From the NCBI GenBank assembly GCA_036897485.1, contig JAYMTF010000521.1, positions 1 to 34,439 of the forward strand: a stretch of DNA of 34,439 bases, read 5' to 3'. Made by a program: the position numbers and the translations under genes. The DNA is from Pelargonium nanum. Lineage: Eukaryota; Streptophyta; Magnoliopsida; Geraniales; Geraniaceae. Positions 15,561 to 26,580 of the stretch are shown piece after piece (within the stretch, counting starts at the first letter, position 1; every line of letters starts with the position of its first letter). The notes under the pieces are model-generated. The model ran no database searches. It was not told the origin of the DNA and saw only the letters and a list, made by a program, of their open reading frames with translations.

Positions 15561-18500
15561 TCACAGACTCTTTGACATTACACACTTGACCACATCTAGA
15601 ATGCGGAAATAATCGTAGAACAGTGCAGATTGCTTACCCTCCAAGCCATCTCGGGTGTACCGGTTGCTACCTGCCAGATTATTACACGGGCTCCCCCCAA
15701 CGACAAGATCAAATCCACCAAACGAATTCATTAACTGCTCCAACCGGTCGCCATTCAGCTGCTGCACATCTACTAGGTCTATCAAATTCCCTTTTTGATT
15801 TGTTTGCTCCCACCAACTCCTCACAATATTTCTATTTACCTCAGAGATCTCCACCGACACGACATTCTTTAGCGGGATGCCAAGCCGATGAAGGGCAACT
15901 TCCGCACCACCAATCCCGGAGAAAAGAGATAGGAGATTGATGCCTCCCGGGAAAATATCTTTCAAAACCGAGAGATGGTAAGCCACTGTGTCAACCTGAG
16001 GACATGAACTTTTATAAATAAGCAAGTCGACAAACCAGCATATTTTTACAAATAATTATAGAAGACAGCTAGTGCATTTGCAAATAATTAATGAAAATTA
16101 AAGATGTTCCAACAGTACTCAATGGATAGATGAGAAAAATCACTACCTGGAATGAGTTACCGAGCGATTTATATCTGTCAGTCCTGCTTATGCCACCTCC
16201 CCTAGTGTGGTTCTTTGGGAATCCCAAAAGCATCTCTACTTCATCCGGCTCCAGTGGTGCAACCTTATTCCTTCCAACCCAGACCAGATTCCACTTTCGG
16301 CATTCTTCAAAAACATACTTCTGGACATGCAAAGGAGGATTACCATCGTAGTCTTCAAGAGCCTTGCGAATCCTGTCTGAAAGCTTTGCACTAGCAATGC
16401 AAGTCTGTAAGCAATTTAGCTTTGTTCTTGTGTCCCACGAAGGCCACCATTTTCTAGTTAAGGGTAACGCATCATGTATTGTGCGGGGAGGAAGTGGAAC
16501 AAGAGGAAATCTATTTACGACTGGAAGATTGTGTACATAGCCCCTTTTCCTTGCAGCAGCGCAGAAATATTTTGAATCCACAAATTCGGGTTCAACATCA
16601 TACAAGAACCGAGAAATTGTGGTCCAGACACCTTTTGGAGCAAGAGCCACATTCTCGTAATAGAAGAAAGGAGGCCCAATGGCTGCCTCTGGAAGTGTTC
16701 GATTAACAACAGGGCACAGCTCACCAGGGACCCCAAAACCAATCATTGGATTTGGGAGACGGATCGTCTCATCGTCTTCATCCCTCCTCTCCAACCCCCT
16801 CGGCTTCTTCCTCTTCCACAAATCATTGAGGAATTTCCTTCTCTTTGAACCAAGGTATGGTGTTGGCTGTGAAATTAATCCCATGAGATAAAAAATCTCT
16901 CAAACAATGAATTAAAATGAACATATAACCACTAATTACAGATTACTTATTATTTTTTAAAATCTAAAGGGCTGTCAATTATTTAGCAAGGGACAATAAG
17001 TTACCTTAACTTCGGGTATATCTACAAAATCAGCATCTGCTGCTCTTGCCATTCGAGCAGCACATATAAAATCTGATAACTCAAGTATAGATGAGTTTGG
17101 CCCTGAAATTAAGAGTGCATGATAAGTACTAGCAAATTGGTATAGTCAAAAGTAGACTAAAGAATGTCAACTACCTGAAGAGTACACTTGACGGCAACAA
17201 GATACCTAGGTCACCCAAACTAGTTTGTACGTGTCTGTTCAAAAGTGTATTGTAGAGAACAACTTGCAAAATGGCACCAAATAGCTAATAATTTAACAAT
17301 AGTCTATTTTTTTTAATTTTAGATCTGATAAGATACCTCACACACGTCATCACTGAAATTGTTCAGTTATTCATGTTTCCTAAGCCTTCTTGATCTATAA
17401 AGTAAACCAAGAGGTCAATTGAATGATGCGAGATATCCCTCAACACTAATGAACATGTGGTCGTGTTACCGCAACAAGTTCATAGAGCATATAAGAATGC
17501 ACTTACTAGTTAACTCAGAATTCCATAAATTCACAACACATTTTCTTAGACAAACAACAACCATCTCAACGATAGGGGCATAAATATATTATAAACTGTT
17601 TAGCATCCCTATATCAACTGGTTAACAATTTAAGATCCCTATTTTTATTCAGAATAAAGATTTAGTTATGGTGCTAGAGCAAGGAATAGACTCTGTTCTC
17701 AAATAATACACCATATCAGTACCGTTGTCAAATAAATATGGTAGAAAAAACAAAAAATCCAGTCTAAAGCAAAATTTAGAGGAAGAGGACAAATAGTTTT
17801 GCCAAAACACTGAAAAGAAACAATTTTGACAAACTTATTCAGTCCCCTAGAGGTCATGGGCTCGAATCACCAATGGGTGGGGGTGGAGAGGGATTTTGGG
17901 AAAAGGGGAGACCTACCCCTATTGTGTAGCTCAACCCATTGGGCCTATTTATCCACAAATTGGGGTCCATGCCAAACCCTACTCCATCTTGGAAACTTTT
18001 TAAAAGAATTTTTTTATTTAAAAAAAAAAAACTTTTTCACATAAACTGGAAGAGCTTCCCTACCTCATAATTTCTATGAGATATCAATCTCATAATCAAC
18101 AATAATGTAAATTAACACATAACATACTCTCCGTTCAAAAAAAAAAACATAATATACTCACCACATCTCTGTATGGCTATTGAAGCCTCATCCACTGAGT
18201 ACCCCATATCCACTAGAGACAATAAACTGTTATTAGTTTCAGATGAAAGATCTGTAAGTTCCTGCAAGATTGGTCGATTAGAAATGTCAAAATAAACAAA
18301 TAAACCAAAGTAAAGCAAAAATGAGATATTGAATAAAGAAAATGACTAGTTCGTACAGCTTCAGGTATACTCCCATAATAATGTTTAAAGGCCTACAATC
18401 AAGGGAAAGAGTTTCTGGCATCTACCAGGACATACATACACGCAAATAAAGTCTCGGAGTTTGTCTTTCACAACCACTAACTAATATGAGATAATATACT

Positions 18501-20368
18501 ACAAAGTAAGCTTCCACCAATACTAATAGTTGACCTGGGTGATTATATGTCAGTATTAACAAGTCATACAATCATAATGATGTGTCCCTTCCCTAACACC
18601 CCAAATGGGCCAAGAGTAGCTAGGTGAACCATAGAACACAAAAACACTTGATTACCTCTTTGATTTTCTGAATATCAGTTGTTGCTGGACAAAAATCCTG
18701 CATATACAGAACAATGCATATTCAAAGCAAACTTTAGCACAATAAAACTTGTATTGCTGAGAACTGAGAAGATAATAACACCAAGTGGGGGAAGAGGAAG
18801 CAAGGGAGGAGGAGTTTGTGATGTAAATATAAGCTATATGCATTCAGTAAGCAATTGGTATGGCAACGAATTATTACCTCATCCTCTGAACTGATATCTG
18901 TATCTGAGAAATCATTGAGAAAGCTCCCATCGTCCGAAGAGCAGCGATCAGAATCAACAGTTGGCTGCTTTTTTGGTAAGTCAGAGACGATGGGTTTCTG
19001 TTCTTCTGGTTCTGAAGAGTTTTCAATGGCCTGCAGAAGAGGATTAAAAATGAATTTTATGTTGAAATTATTTTCTAAGCATTGGAGAAAATCAGCAGAA
19101 CTCAGAGACTGATTTGAGATTCGTGAAAAAAAAAGGCATTAACACTGACTATCATAGCTGTCATAGATTCATAGTGTATCAAACCAGACCCTTTCTCATG
19201 ATGAGTCACCTTCAAAGTAAAACTAAAAAATATTTAAGACTATCCATCATAAGTCATAACATATGTGCATAGCAATATCTCAGGACTATAATATCTCATC
19301 CTTGCAACACCTAAAATTACACAACAGCGGAGATACCAAATAATGCAATTAATCTGCCTAAGAGAAAAGCAAGAGGTTAAAAACTTTAACAGCAGAAGCA
19401 GAGCGCCTTTTTAATCAGGGGAAAAATAACCATATACTAAACCAGTGATACAAAAGAAATTAGAAAAAAATGTAAGGCATAAAGAGGGGACACCTACTTC
19501 TCATGATAAACCAAAGACATTTTACTGCCCCAAAATCATGGACATTTCCCACACTATACTCAAGCAAAAAAATATGTTTGCAAATACTCTCTTTTAAATA
19601 GCATAACCAGGTACATAATTTCCTCACAACAATGGGCTGCATACACAGCCCTCCATTCCCATGGCACAAGTAATTACAGATATGCTTTTTTCCCTGTTAA
19701 GCTTATAAACATCTGCATGATGAAAAGTTGGTATCAATTCACCTGATATGTTAGGAGAGTATTCAATATTGAATCCGCATCTCCTTCTCCTGAGCAATTA
19801 TTAGAACAGAGTTTTAGATGCAGCATGCAAGGTAAATTAATACACTTAAAAAGATCAAGACACTGCAAGAATTTACCATTTTCTTCAATTGCTTTAGCAA
19901 TCAATTTTTCAGGAAACCCCATCGTTAAAAAATCACGAATCATGGAGTTGGAGGGACCTGCCGAGCAGCTTGCCTACGAAAAATTGAAAATGTAAAAAAT
20001 ATTTTATATGAGATCGTGCATGAGTACGAAGAACGGTGGAAGAAAAAAAGTGAAAACAATATAACATCTCTTTTGGCTGATATAGAGCATAAAGTTACCA
20101 TCTTGAACTGCCTTTAACATTGTTCACCAATTAAATATTATGGTTTATAATTTTTACAGGGGTGAATAACAGTAATGCCATGACCATAAAGGAAAAATCC
20201 TACAATAATTTGTTCTACAGCATTTACCTCTCCGGGGCCAACAGTAGTTTCTGCACCGGGCAACGATAAACTTGAAGAAGAAGAGACGGGATAATTTGCG
20301 ATTTCAAGCTCATCATCTGTGTTCCAGTCAATGTCATCTTCTCCACCCGAAATATTTCCATCCTGCAT
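15561..20368 (-). CDS. DRM2: De novo DNA (cytosine-5) methyltransferase, DRM2-like (domains rearranged)
   Basis: Nuclear enzyme that methylates cytosines in all contexts, guided by 24-nt siRNAs (RNA-directed DNA methylation). Nine coding exons: 20228-20368, 19877-19973, 19743-19789, 18878-19030, 18656-18697, 18162-18261, 17005-17102, 16147-16866, 15561-15995. They join in frame to 610 aa, close to Arabidopsis DRM2. Acidic N-terminus; UBA domains about 58-95 (FLTMGFPEKLI) and 172-215 (LVDMGYSVDEASIAIQRCG); basic, NLS-like stretch 232-254. Catalytic motifs are in the permuted order typical of DRMs: ENV 297-299, GNSFQVDTVAYHL around 463-474, then SLFSGIGG 489-496, VSVEIS 512-517, and GGSPCNNLAG with catalytic Cys570. 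The start is the ATG just after a CCGAG acceptor at 20370; the upstream open frame has no ATG. All key residues are present. It is DRM1/2 type rather than the catalytically dead DRM3 type. The paralog assignment is less sure than the family. Confidence 0.93.
17826..18030 (+). mobile_element. SINE-like insertion inside a DRM intron
   Basis: Lies in the intron between 17102 and 18162, antisense to the gene. It has a B-box-like GGTCATGGGCTCGAATC at about 17853, then GTGGAGAGGGATTTTGGG, GAGACCTACCCCTATTGTGT and TAGCTCAACCCATTGG, and ends in an A-rich tail at about 18010-18030. It shares the GAGAG...TATTGTGTAGCTCAAC module with the copies at 1798-1983 and 2660-2795. No clean target-site duplication was seen. 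Confidence 0.5.
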
Positions 20369-21576
20369 ACTCGGACAGAGGCAGAACAAAGAGAAATGAA
20401 ACCATAATTATAATACAAAATCAATAACAATTGAACTGTTCCTTTTCTTTAAGTCGATGAAATGCAAAATTACAGTTTACTACAGAAATGAAAGAAGGTA
20501 TGAAACTCAAGGTAGCTGGATTAAGAAAGAAAAAGGTACCATATCTCAGTATGATACAGTTTGGCCCAAACGACGTCTTCCTATCTGTTCCAGGAATTGG
20601 CAAAGATATCACTTATGAGTGTCAAGCAAGGACAAAAACTTAATGTGAAGTTTATTAGAAAGGACATCAAAAGGCCATGAGTGTAGTTCAAATGCAAACT
20701 TTTATACATGTATAAAACATAGAACAGTTACACCATGTATCAGGGTTGAAGCAGTTTCTCTCCCCCATCACTTTGGTTGAAACAGAAAAGCAAGAATCCA
20801 TATATGATAATTTATTACACAAGCTTCGGTAAAGAGAAAGCTCAAAAGACACAAACCCCCCTGAACCATGAAATTAAATTTTTGGATGGAAAGCTAAATG
20901 ATACGAAATGATCATAGTTAATCACCAAAACGCAGTAATAAAATCACACATTTGCAAAATAAGCAGGTTATACTTGTACCAGTTTAACTGGATCATCATG
21001 CTAATTTAACTGGAAATTGCAAACTGAGAGAGAAATGATCTAAACATCAACTAATGTCTCCCTTCATTTGTGATGGCTTTTTACTAACCAGAATCAATCT
21101 CCTAAGTATAGTTACTTTCTGCACCCTAAGAATCCATATTATTCTAGACTATGAAATTCCTTTTCACTGAACGATATTCAAATCAAAATTTTAGTTTATT
21201 TTAAATATTCAATATGTTACTTGCACAAATATGCATCATAGGATTCATCGAGAACTGCACCATTCTGACTGTATCCACAAAAATGATGCAACACTCACCT
21301 GAAGTGACAAAATTTCTTACAATGAACTTGCTTCCACTTTAAACCAGTTTTGGGTCTGGGCACAATACCTAAGGTATTTAAAGACAATCATACAACATAG
21401 GTCCCCAATTATAAGTACCCTTCCGTGCCCGTACCTAGAATTTTTTATAGTACCGGCACTCGTGCTTCATTGTACATAACACATTCCCACACATTTGTAA
21501 ATTACAACTGCTAAGCCTAATTCAATTACTCTCACAACAGAGGACAATTCTACTATTAGTCTTCACTTAACTTGTG

Positions 21577-21660
21577 TTTTTTTTTTTTGTAGGTGACAGT
21601 TCTAATACGAATTGAGAGAACAAAAGTTCAAGTACGAGCTAAGTGAAACACGGTTCTAGA
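21577..21660 (-). mobile_element. Possible short retroposon with A-tail
   Basis: On the minus strand a segment reads TTAGCTCGTACTTGAAC (A-box-like start) ... ACTGTCACCTAC and ends in at least 12 A residues (T-run at 21577-21588). Shape and tail suggest a SINE-like fragment, but there is no clear B-box or target-site duplication. Confidence 0.25.
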
Positions 21661-22042
21661 TCTACAAACTTCACTGGACGACATCAACAAACTGTTTCCC
21701 GCCATGATGAGAAAGAAATATCGCGTCAAATACAATACCCAAAAAAAGTTGATGAAATCTTGTTGGTTTGCTAAGTCTCACTGTATATTCATGAAAAGAA
21801 GGGAAAAGTAATGAGGTTAAGATTAGAACAATGGATGAAGCTTGAAGGTAGGTAATCATGAAAAATAGGGTAGAAACCACCACTTATAACAGAATTTTCT
21901 TCACAGCTATTTCCAGAGACTCATCAAGACCTTTTGTTTCAATTTTCATCCCATACGAAGTTATTCAATCTCTTAGGTACAGCATAGTTATCACATGTAC
22001 AAGGATCACAGAAAAGAGAAAAGAGAAAAGGAAAGGATCACA

Positions 22043-22834
22043 TAAAATGGAGGTGAGTCAGACATCAATACTACCATTACTACGTAGTTTTGTGTTAGTG
22101 ATCAATTAATGCATAACTTAAACTACGTAGTTTTACTAACCTAATAAAATGAGAATTAGGGCATAAAAATATAGAGTCTAACACCTTATTTGCTTCTTGG
22201 TCTTGCCGACCACAACCTCATTTCTTCTCTAACCTTCATATGAGATTGTGATCTTGCCAACCACATTCTCTTATGAATTCCTCATAATATATGAAACATA
22301 AAAACTGTAATGTCTTTTAACATTCAATTCCTTAAAACTTAAACTTTCCTCAATTTTTCATAACCAATTTACTTGTTGGTCCAAGTATATGTACACATGA
22401 ATATTCAACTATTAATCAAATGGGTGGAACATGATTGAAGTTGAGTATATATGCATGCTTATGGTATATTATTACAAAAATTGAGTTAGAGATTTAGATT
22501 CAGAGATGATGTAGTTAATAACTAGAATTTAACTGCACACTCTCATCAGGAAAAGGGTGGGTTTTAATTGAAGTCATTTTGAAATTTTATATCAGGTGAT
22601 GAAGTAGTCATGGTCGGTCATGGCTGCCACCACAGTCCAGTCGCTAGAGAGGAGAAGAGAGAATAGCTAGAAGGAAGAAAAGAGAGAAAAAAAAAAGAGA
22701 GATGTGAGGGTTTTGTTTATCTTCATCAAAACTACGTAGTTTAAGTTAATCATTAATTGATCACTAACACAAAACTACGTATAATTGATGTCTGACTCAC
22801 CTAAGATTAGGTGAGTAGACTCAGCTCCATTTTA
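22043..22834. repeat. Inverted repeat / MITE-like element in the DRM leader intron
   Basis: Left arm 22043-22134 and right arm 22728-22834 are reverse complements over about 90 bp and nearly identical: TAAAATGGAG, GGTGAGTCAGACATCAAT, CGTAGTTTTGTGTTAGTGAT, CAATTAATG, TTAAACTACGTAGTTTT. The right arm has an extra roughly 24-bp palindromic insert (22795-22816). The left arm has about 10 extra bases after ATCAAT. The loop is about 593 bp, AT-rich and without an ORF. TA dinucleotides bound both ends, which would fit a mariner-type TA duplication but is weak because the arm itself begins TAAA. Confidence 0.75.
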
Positions 22835-23532
22835 CCCTATATCATATATGATTGCCGAGTTACACTTTTATTCATGATAAGTAACTTCACAACTACTGCA
22901 TCATACATGCAGGTGTATCCACTCATTGATGTGTCCTGCTGAAGAAATAGAACTGATGATATCATTTTTGTGGAAGCCATCTGCAGGCTCCAAAGTGCAT
23001 TGTGCAGCTAACCCTCAATTTCAAATATTTCCCAGCCAGGCAGTTTTTTTCTTGGTAATCTCATGTCATCTACTCTAACCTAATGTCTAATTTAAAGAAT
23101 CTCAACAAAGGCTAAATAAACAGTACACATACAACAATAGCTCACAGAAATTGCATATTCTCTTTGAAGTCTAAGCCCAAGCTTCAAAATTCAAAAACAA
23201 AACAAGAAGAGGGTACTTTCTTTCACAAGCATCAAGAAAACAGCATGTATAGAGAAAACTCAAAAGAAATAAACAATCAACCCCAATAAAACATTCACTA
23301 GTATACACCTAACCCTCAATTTGCATGCTAAGAAAACATGAGAAAACAATATTTTCCCAAAAACCAACAGCAATTCAAACCAAATTGGGTAGAGAGACCA
23401 CCAAATTGTCCAACTTCACTTCTCAGCAATCAAACAAAGTGAGTAACTACACAAAACAAGTCTCAATTCACCCCCAAAACAACAATTAACACATCAATAA
23501 AAAAAATCCCTATTTTTTATCTCTCCCTGTAC

Positions 23533-23955
23533 CTGTAAGCAGTGCAGCGAATCTCTCTTGATCTTCAAGTAACCTCCGTTACCACCAAGAATGTACCTCC
23601 TCTCCCCCAAAAACCTCCCTTTCAACAGTTTCTTCAAAAAAAGAAAAGGAAAGAACAAAAATATAAAGGCGAGATCAATAATTAAAAAAAAATGGAGAAG
23701 CAGAAGCTACGACTACCAGTTAAAAAAGAAGCAGCCGATGAGGAGGAGAAGGAAGGAGCAAGCTACATGGAAATCGAATCTAGAGAGAGAAAGAGAGAGT
23801 GATTTGCTTTGGAGTGGTGTAGAGAGAGAAATTTTGGTGCGCAGGTGAGACTGAGTTTCAGAGAATCCATGGAAATGAGAAGAGACGACAACACATTTTG
23901 GTGCGAGAATCAGATTTTATGGAAACGGTGGAAATCACTAAATTAAATTAAAAAT
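23533..23955 (-). other. Non-coding first exon (5' leader) of the DRM gene
   Basis: CT-rich on the minus strand, as in many plant leaders, with a consensus donor at its 3' end (CAG/GTACAGG). A frame open to the splice site has no ATG after its last stop (TAG near 23715), so the exon is read as untranslated. It includes a 35-codon upstream ORF at 23763-23870. The 5' end is a guess from a TATA-like word near 23990. Confidence 0.5.
23763..23870 (-). other. Upstream ORF (35 codons) in the DRM leader
   Basis: An ATG at 23868-23870 opens 35 sense codons to a TAG at 23763-23765, wholly inside the predicted leader exon. The peptide starts MDSLKLSLTCAPKF and is Ser/Leu rich. I recognise no conserved uORF peptide. 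If transcription starts upstream of 23870 it could reduce translation of the methyltransferase. Confidence 0.4.
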
Positions 23956-23986
23956 ATTATTAAATTAATACCTCAACGCCACGCTG

Positions 23987-23996
23987 GATATTATAC
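23987..23996 (-). promoter_or_regulatory. Candidate TATA-like box of the DRM gene
   Basis: The minus strand reads AGTATAATAT. It sits at the edge of the CT-rich leader and would put the start near 23955-23960. The match is modest and no other core element supports it. Confidence 0.3.
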
Positions 23997-24178
23997 TCGC
24001 TCGCAGTCGTACTCGCCGCAGTTCTTAATTCTTATGTAGCAGCCTTTTCCGATTTTCCTAGCTATGACTAGTAAGTAGTAACAAACAACTAACGACGATC
24101 ACCGTTCGTTTGTAGATGTGATTAAATCAATAATTTTTACATATAAGAGAAATGGAATCACAGTGGTAGGATCGGAAA

Positions 24179-24433
24179 TAGAGGTGACAAAAGTTCGGGT
24201 CGGGTTGTATTGAGTTGGGGCTGTTGAACTCTAACCCGACCATATAGGGTCTTCAGGTTAAACAGGTAAGGGTCAGGTTTTGAATTCTATGAATAAAACA
24301 CATTATTTTTTCGAATATACCTGATCCTAACTCAACCCGCTTTTTTCGGGATGATAAATTCAAACCTGAACCCTCCAAAAAAACGGGTTGAGTTTTGGGT
24401 ACCCGACAGGTCGAATCCATTTTGCTAGCTCTA
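24179..24433. mobile_element. hAT-like non-autonomous element fragment
   Basis: The left end reads TAGAGGTGACAAAAGTTCGG. The right end, read in reverse complement, is TAGAGCTAGCAAAATGG. These match each other and the general TAGAG-GTGGCAAAA termini I know from plant hAT-type elements. The interior is rich in GGGTCGGGTT/AACCCGAC words, also typical. No 8-bp target-site duplication is visible, so the element is old or the ends are eroded. Confidence 0.45.
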
Positions 24434-24472
24434 GGCAATCCCACGTTAGTTTCGAGTTTGTTCATGTTCAGG

Positions 24473-24720
24473 TAGAGGTAGCAAAAGTTAAGGTCGAGTT
24501 CCGTTTGATAAACCCTAACACGACTCGAAAATTCTACACCATATCTGACTTGATTTTCTTCAAGTTGACAAATGCATATCCGAATCCGACTCAGATGATA
24601 TAGTCTAACCTGAATTCGATTTGAAAAGGGCTTCGAGATTATTTGGTTTGAGTTTGATTTCATAAAATATGTTTTTTTTAATAATAGGTATAAAATATGA
24701 TAAGTCATACGAATTTGTTC
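24473..24720. mobile_element. Second hAT-like end, truncated
   Basis: Starts with TAGAGGTAGCAAAAGTTAAG, nearly the same terminus as the element at 24179, only 39 bp after that element's right end. The following CGAGTTCC...ACCCTAACACGACTCG region is similar in style. I could not find its right terminus. Confidence 0.3.
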
Positions 24721-25470
24721 GATTTGATCGTATTCAAATTTTTACCAAATACGTCGGACCGATTCATAAATATATCAGATTGAATTTCATATGTCCATAA
24801 ATTGGAGTCTTAATTATCAGCTCTAATGAACACCATTTTATTGGTTTCGTGGCCTTTTCTTGACCATGAGTTTGATTTTCTGATAAGATTGAGATCATTT
24901 TTATAAAATGCAAGGGTGGAGCGAGTGTGATGAATGTGCACTCTAGAGAGTACAATAATGTTACTCTCTTTTTGCAGTAATTTTCAACAGTGACTGACAA
25001 GGGCAATAAAATTATGTGGCATGTATTGTAATTAACTATGAAAATGATGCATTTTATTGGAATGCAAGTTTAGAGTTTCTAGATTTTTGTGAAGTTTGGG
25101 CTGTATAACATTACTCAATTTTCAGTCAACTTGTCAGACTTTTCATGTTCTCTTTTGATGAGATTATGGTTGGATTTCCCATTTTGCCCTTGTGTTAGTT
25201 GCATTTTATGATAAAATGATGTATTTTTATGTTATTGTAGCATGTGAGATTGTACAACACTAGGCAAACAACTTTTCAGATCTTCTGTTGTTTGTGTGGG
25301 TTCTTGATTGAAATTCCTATAATGCCCTTTTAGATTAATTTTCATATAGTAAAGATAAATGAGAAGGGCATGGAAATGTAAATTTGCATTGATTCGAGTC
25401 TATCCATTGATGATCACCTCACCAATCTCAACTCGTGAGTGCTATTCCTGTCCTGTGTTACATAAAAGTA
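24721..25470. other. Intergenic spacer with short inverted words
   Basis: No gene seen. CAAGGGCAATAAAA near 24987 and CATTTTGCCCTTGTG near 25180 form a spaced inverted pair, as do AATGCCCTTTTAG near 25321 and AGAAGGGCATG near 25362. These may be remnants of small inverted-repeat elements. Confidence 0.4.
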
Positions 25471-25630
25471 AGAGATGCATCTTGACCATCCACGTGTACG
25501 ATAATTAATGTGTCATGTCTTATATTTTTTTCAAAAGTTTGCGTGGTTACTAACATTTCAAGAAGAGATGCAATCTTGATCATCCAAGTGTACGATAATT
25601 AATGCATTAGGTCTTATTATTTCTTTCAAG
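25471..25630. repeat. Direct duplication, 93-bp spacing
   Basis: The segment beginning AGAGATGCATCTTGACCATC at 25471 recurs in diverged form (AGAGATGCAATCTTGATCAT) at 25564. The shared core is GTGTACGATAATTAATG, followed by a GTCTTAT word and a T-rich tail. About 60 bp of each unit aligns well. Confidence 0.7.
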
Positions 25631-25882
25631 AGCTAATGTCATGATAAAATTTCAGAAAATATCTGAGAGTATCACTTAACACTTTTTAAGTATTTTATTT
25701 GATTTTATCAAACTAGAAATATGTCACAATTGTTTATAAAATGAATGTTAATTTTTTATTTTTAAATATATAATTGGACTATAGTTAACTTTAGTCGCAG
25801 GTTTGAGCATCCGTTATTACTTTGTTGATAAAAAAACTTTATTTTAATAAATATGAAGAATTTTAATTTTAAAATACTACTT
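25631..25882. other. AT-rich spacer between the duplication and the LINE fragment
   Basis: Short AT-rich stretch. Nothing recognised on either strand. Confidence 0.4.
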
Positions 25883-25890
25883 GTAATTCA

Positions 25891-26572
25891 ACTTTTTTTT
25901 TGAAGGAACTCGAGAAGTTTATATTAAATCAAATAGTAATCAATACAAACTCTAACGAAAGAGCCAAACATGAAACCCCGACCCCATCACCAATCCAAAA
26001 CATACTAACAGATTATCTAGCTAATAAGTAAATAGCCCTAATGGCCTCAGATCTAAAACAAGCAAACCGAACATAATTAAAATTAGCTAAATGCGACATG
26101 ATGTCATAATGAACTAAACCAAAGACATTGAGAAATCCTTCCCCTCCGGTCTGAATAGCACGAACAACTGACAACGATTGCACTTGAAGTTTAAGCCGAC
26201 CACGTGGAGTGCTTTGCCAACCACCTCTCGTCACCCTCGTGTATGCCATCTGATCCAACAACAAACTCGAAGTCTGATCCGATGACTTTGACCAGATCAC
26301 CACCTTCCAAACCACTTTCTCCTTCTCTCCAATCTCTCTTGCTGCCCTGAACACCAACCAAAAAACATACCGCGAATCTATGCCGCAAATATGCAAAATC
26401 TAACAAAACCCTAACTTGCTATCAAAGCAAGACTCGCTATCAGAATTCAGAACAAGAAAGACCGCAAATTGTTATATGCAAAATCAAGAGACTGCCACTG
26501 CTTTAAAATCAAAAGCATCCGTAGCCAAACAAAAACACTATTCGACTCTTAAAACGGCAGAGGTAATTCATC
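25891..26572 (-). mobile_element. LINE 3'-end fragment (RNase H-like region) with target-site duplication
   Basis: On the minus strand the segment ends in an A-run (T-run at about 25893-25901). A broken frame at 26013-26210 reads QSLSVVRAIQTGGEG, DIMSHLANFNYVRFACFRSE and AIRAIYLLAR. This recalls the RNase H-like C-terminus of plant LINEs (DSLSVVxAI ... ExNxxAHxLA). The segment is flanked by the 8-bp direct repeat GTAATTCA (25883-25890 and 26573-26580). Tail, severe 5' truncation and duplication together make a LINE insertion convincing. Confidence 0.7.
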
Positions 26573-26580
26573 TTAATTAA

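Larger units (their letters stand above)
20370..23532 (-). other. Long leader intron of the DRM gene (about 3.2 kb)
   Basis: Predicted from the donor CTTACAG/GTACAGGG at 23531-23532 and the acceptor CTGTCCGAG before 20369. A CT-rich tract precedes the acceptor. The intron carries an inverted repeat at 22043-22834 and a T-run-bounded retroposon-like segment at 21577-21660. A further small non-coding exon inside it cannot be excluded. Confidence 0.5.

Noticed and set aside
15623-15940. 105-codon plus-strand open frame
   Set aside because: Exactly opposite the last DRM exon, which carries clear catalytic motifs on the minus strand.
18878-19030. Apparent one-base frameshift in the fourth DRM coding exon
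   Set aside because: A recount of the T-run at 19020-19023 and the opposite-strand translation show that the exon is in frame (153 bases).
20362-20369. Splicing of the DRM first coding exon at TATGCAG instead of CCGAG
   Set aside because: That would drop the in-frame ATG, and the leader frame it would join has no start codon after its last stop.
23591-23848. 85-codon Lys/Arg-rich plus-strand frame
   Set aside because: Complement of a CT-rich 5' leader; the basic composition is a by-product of GA-rich sequence.
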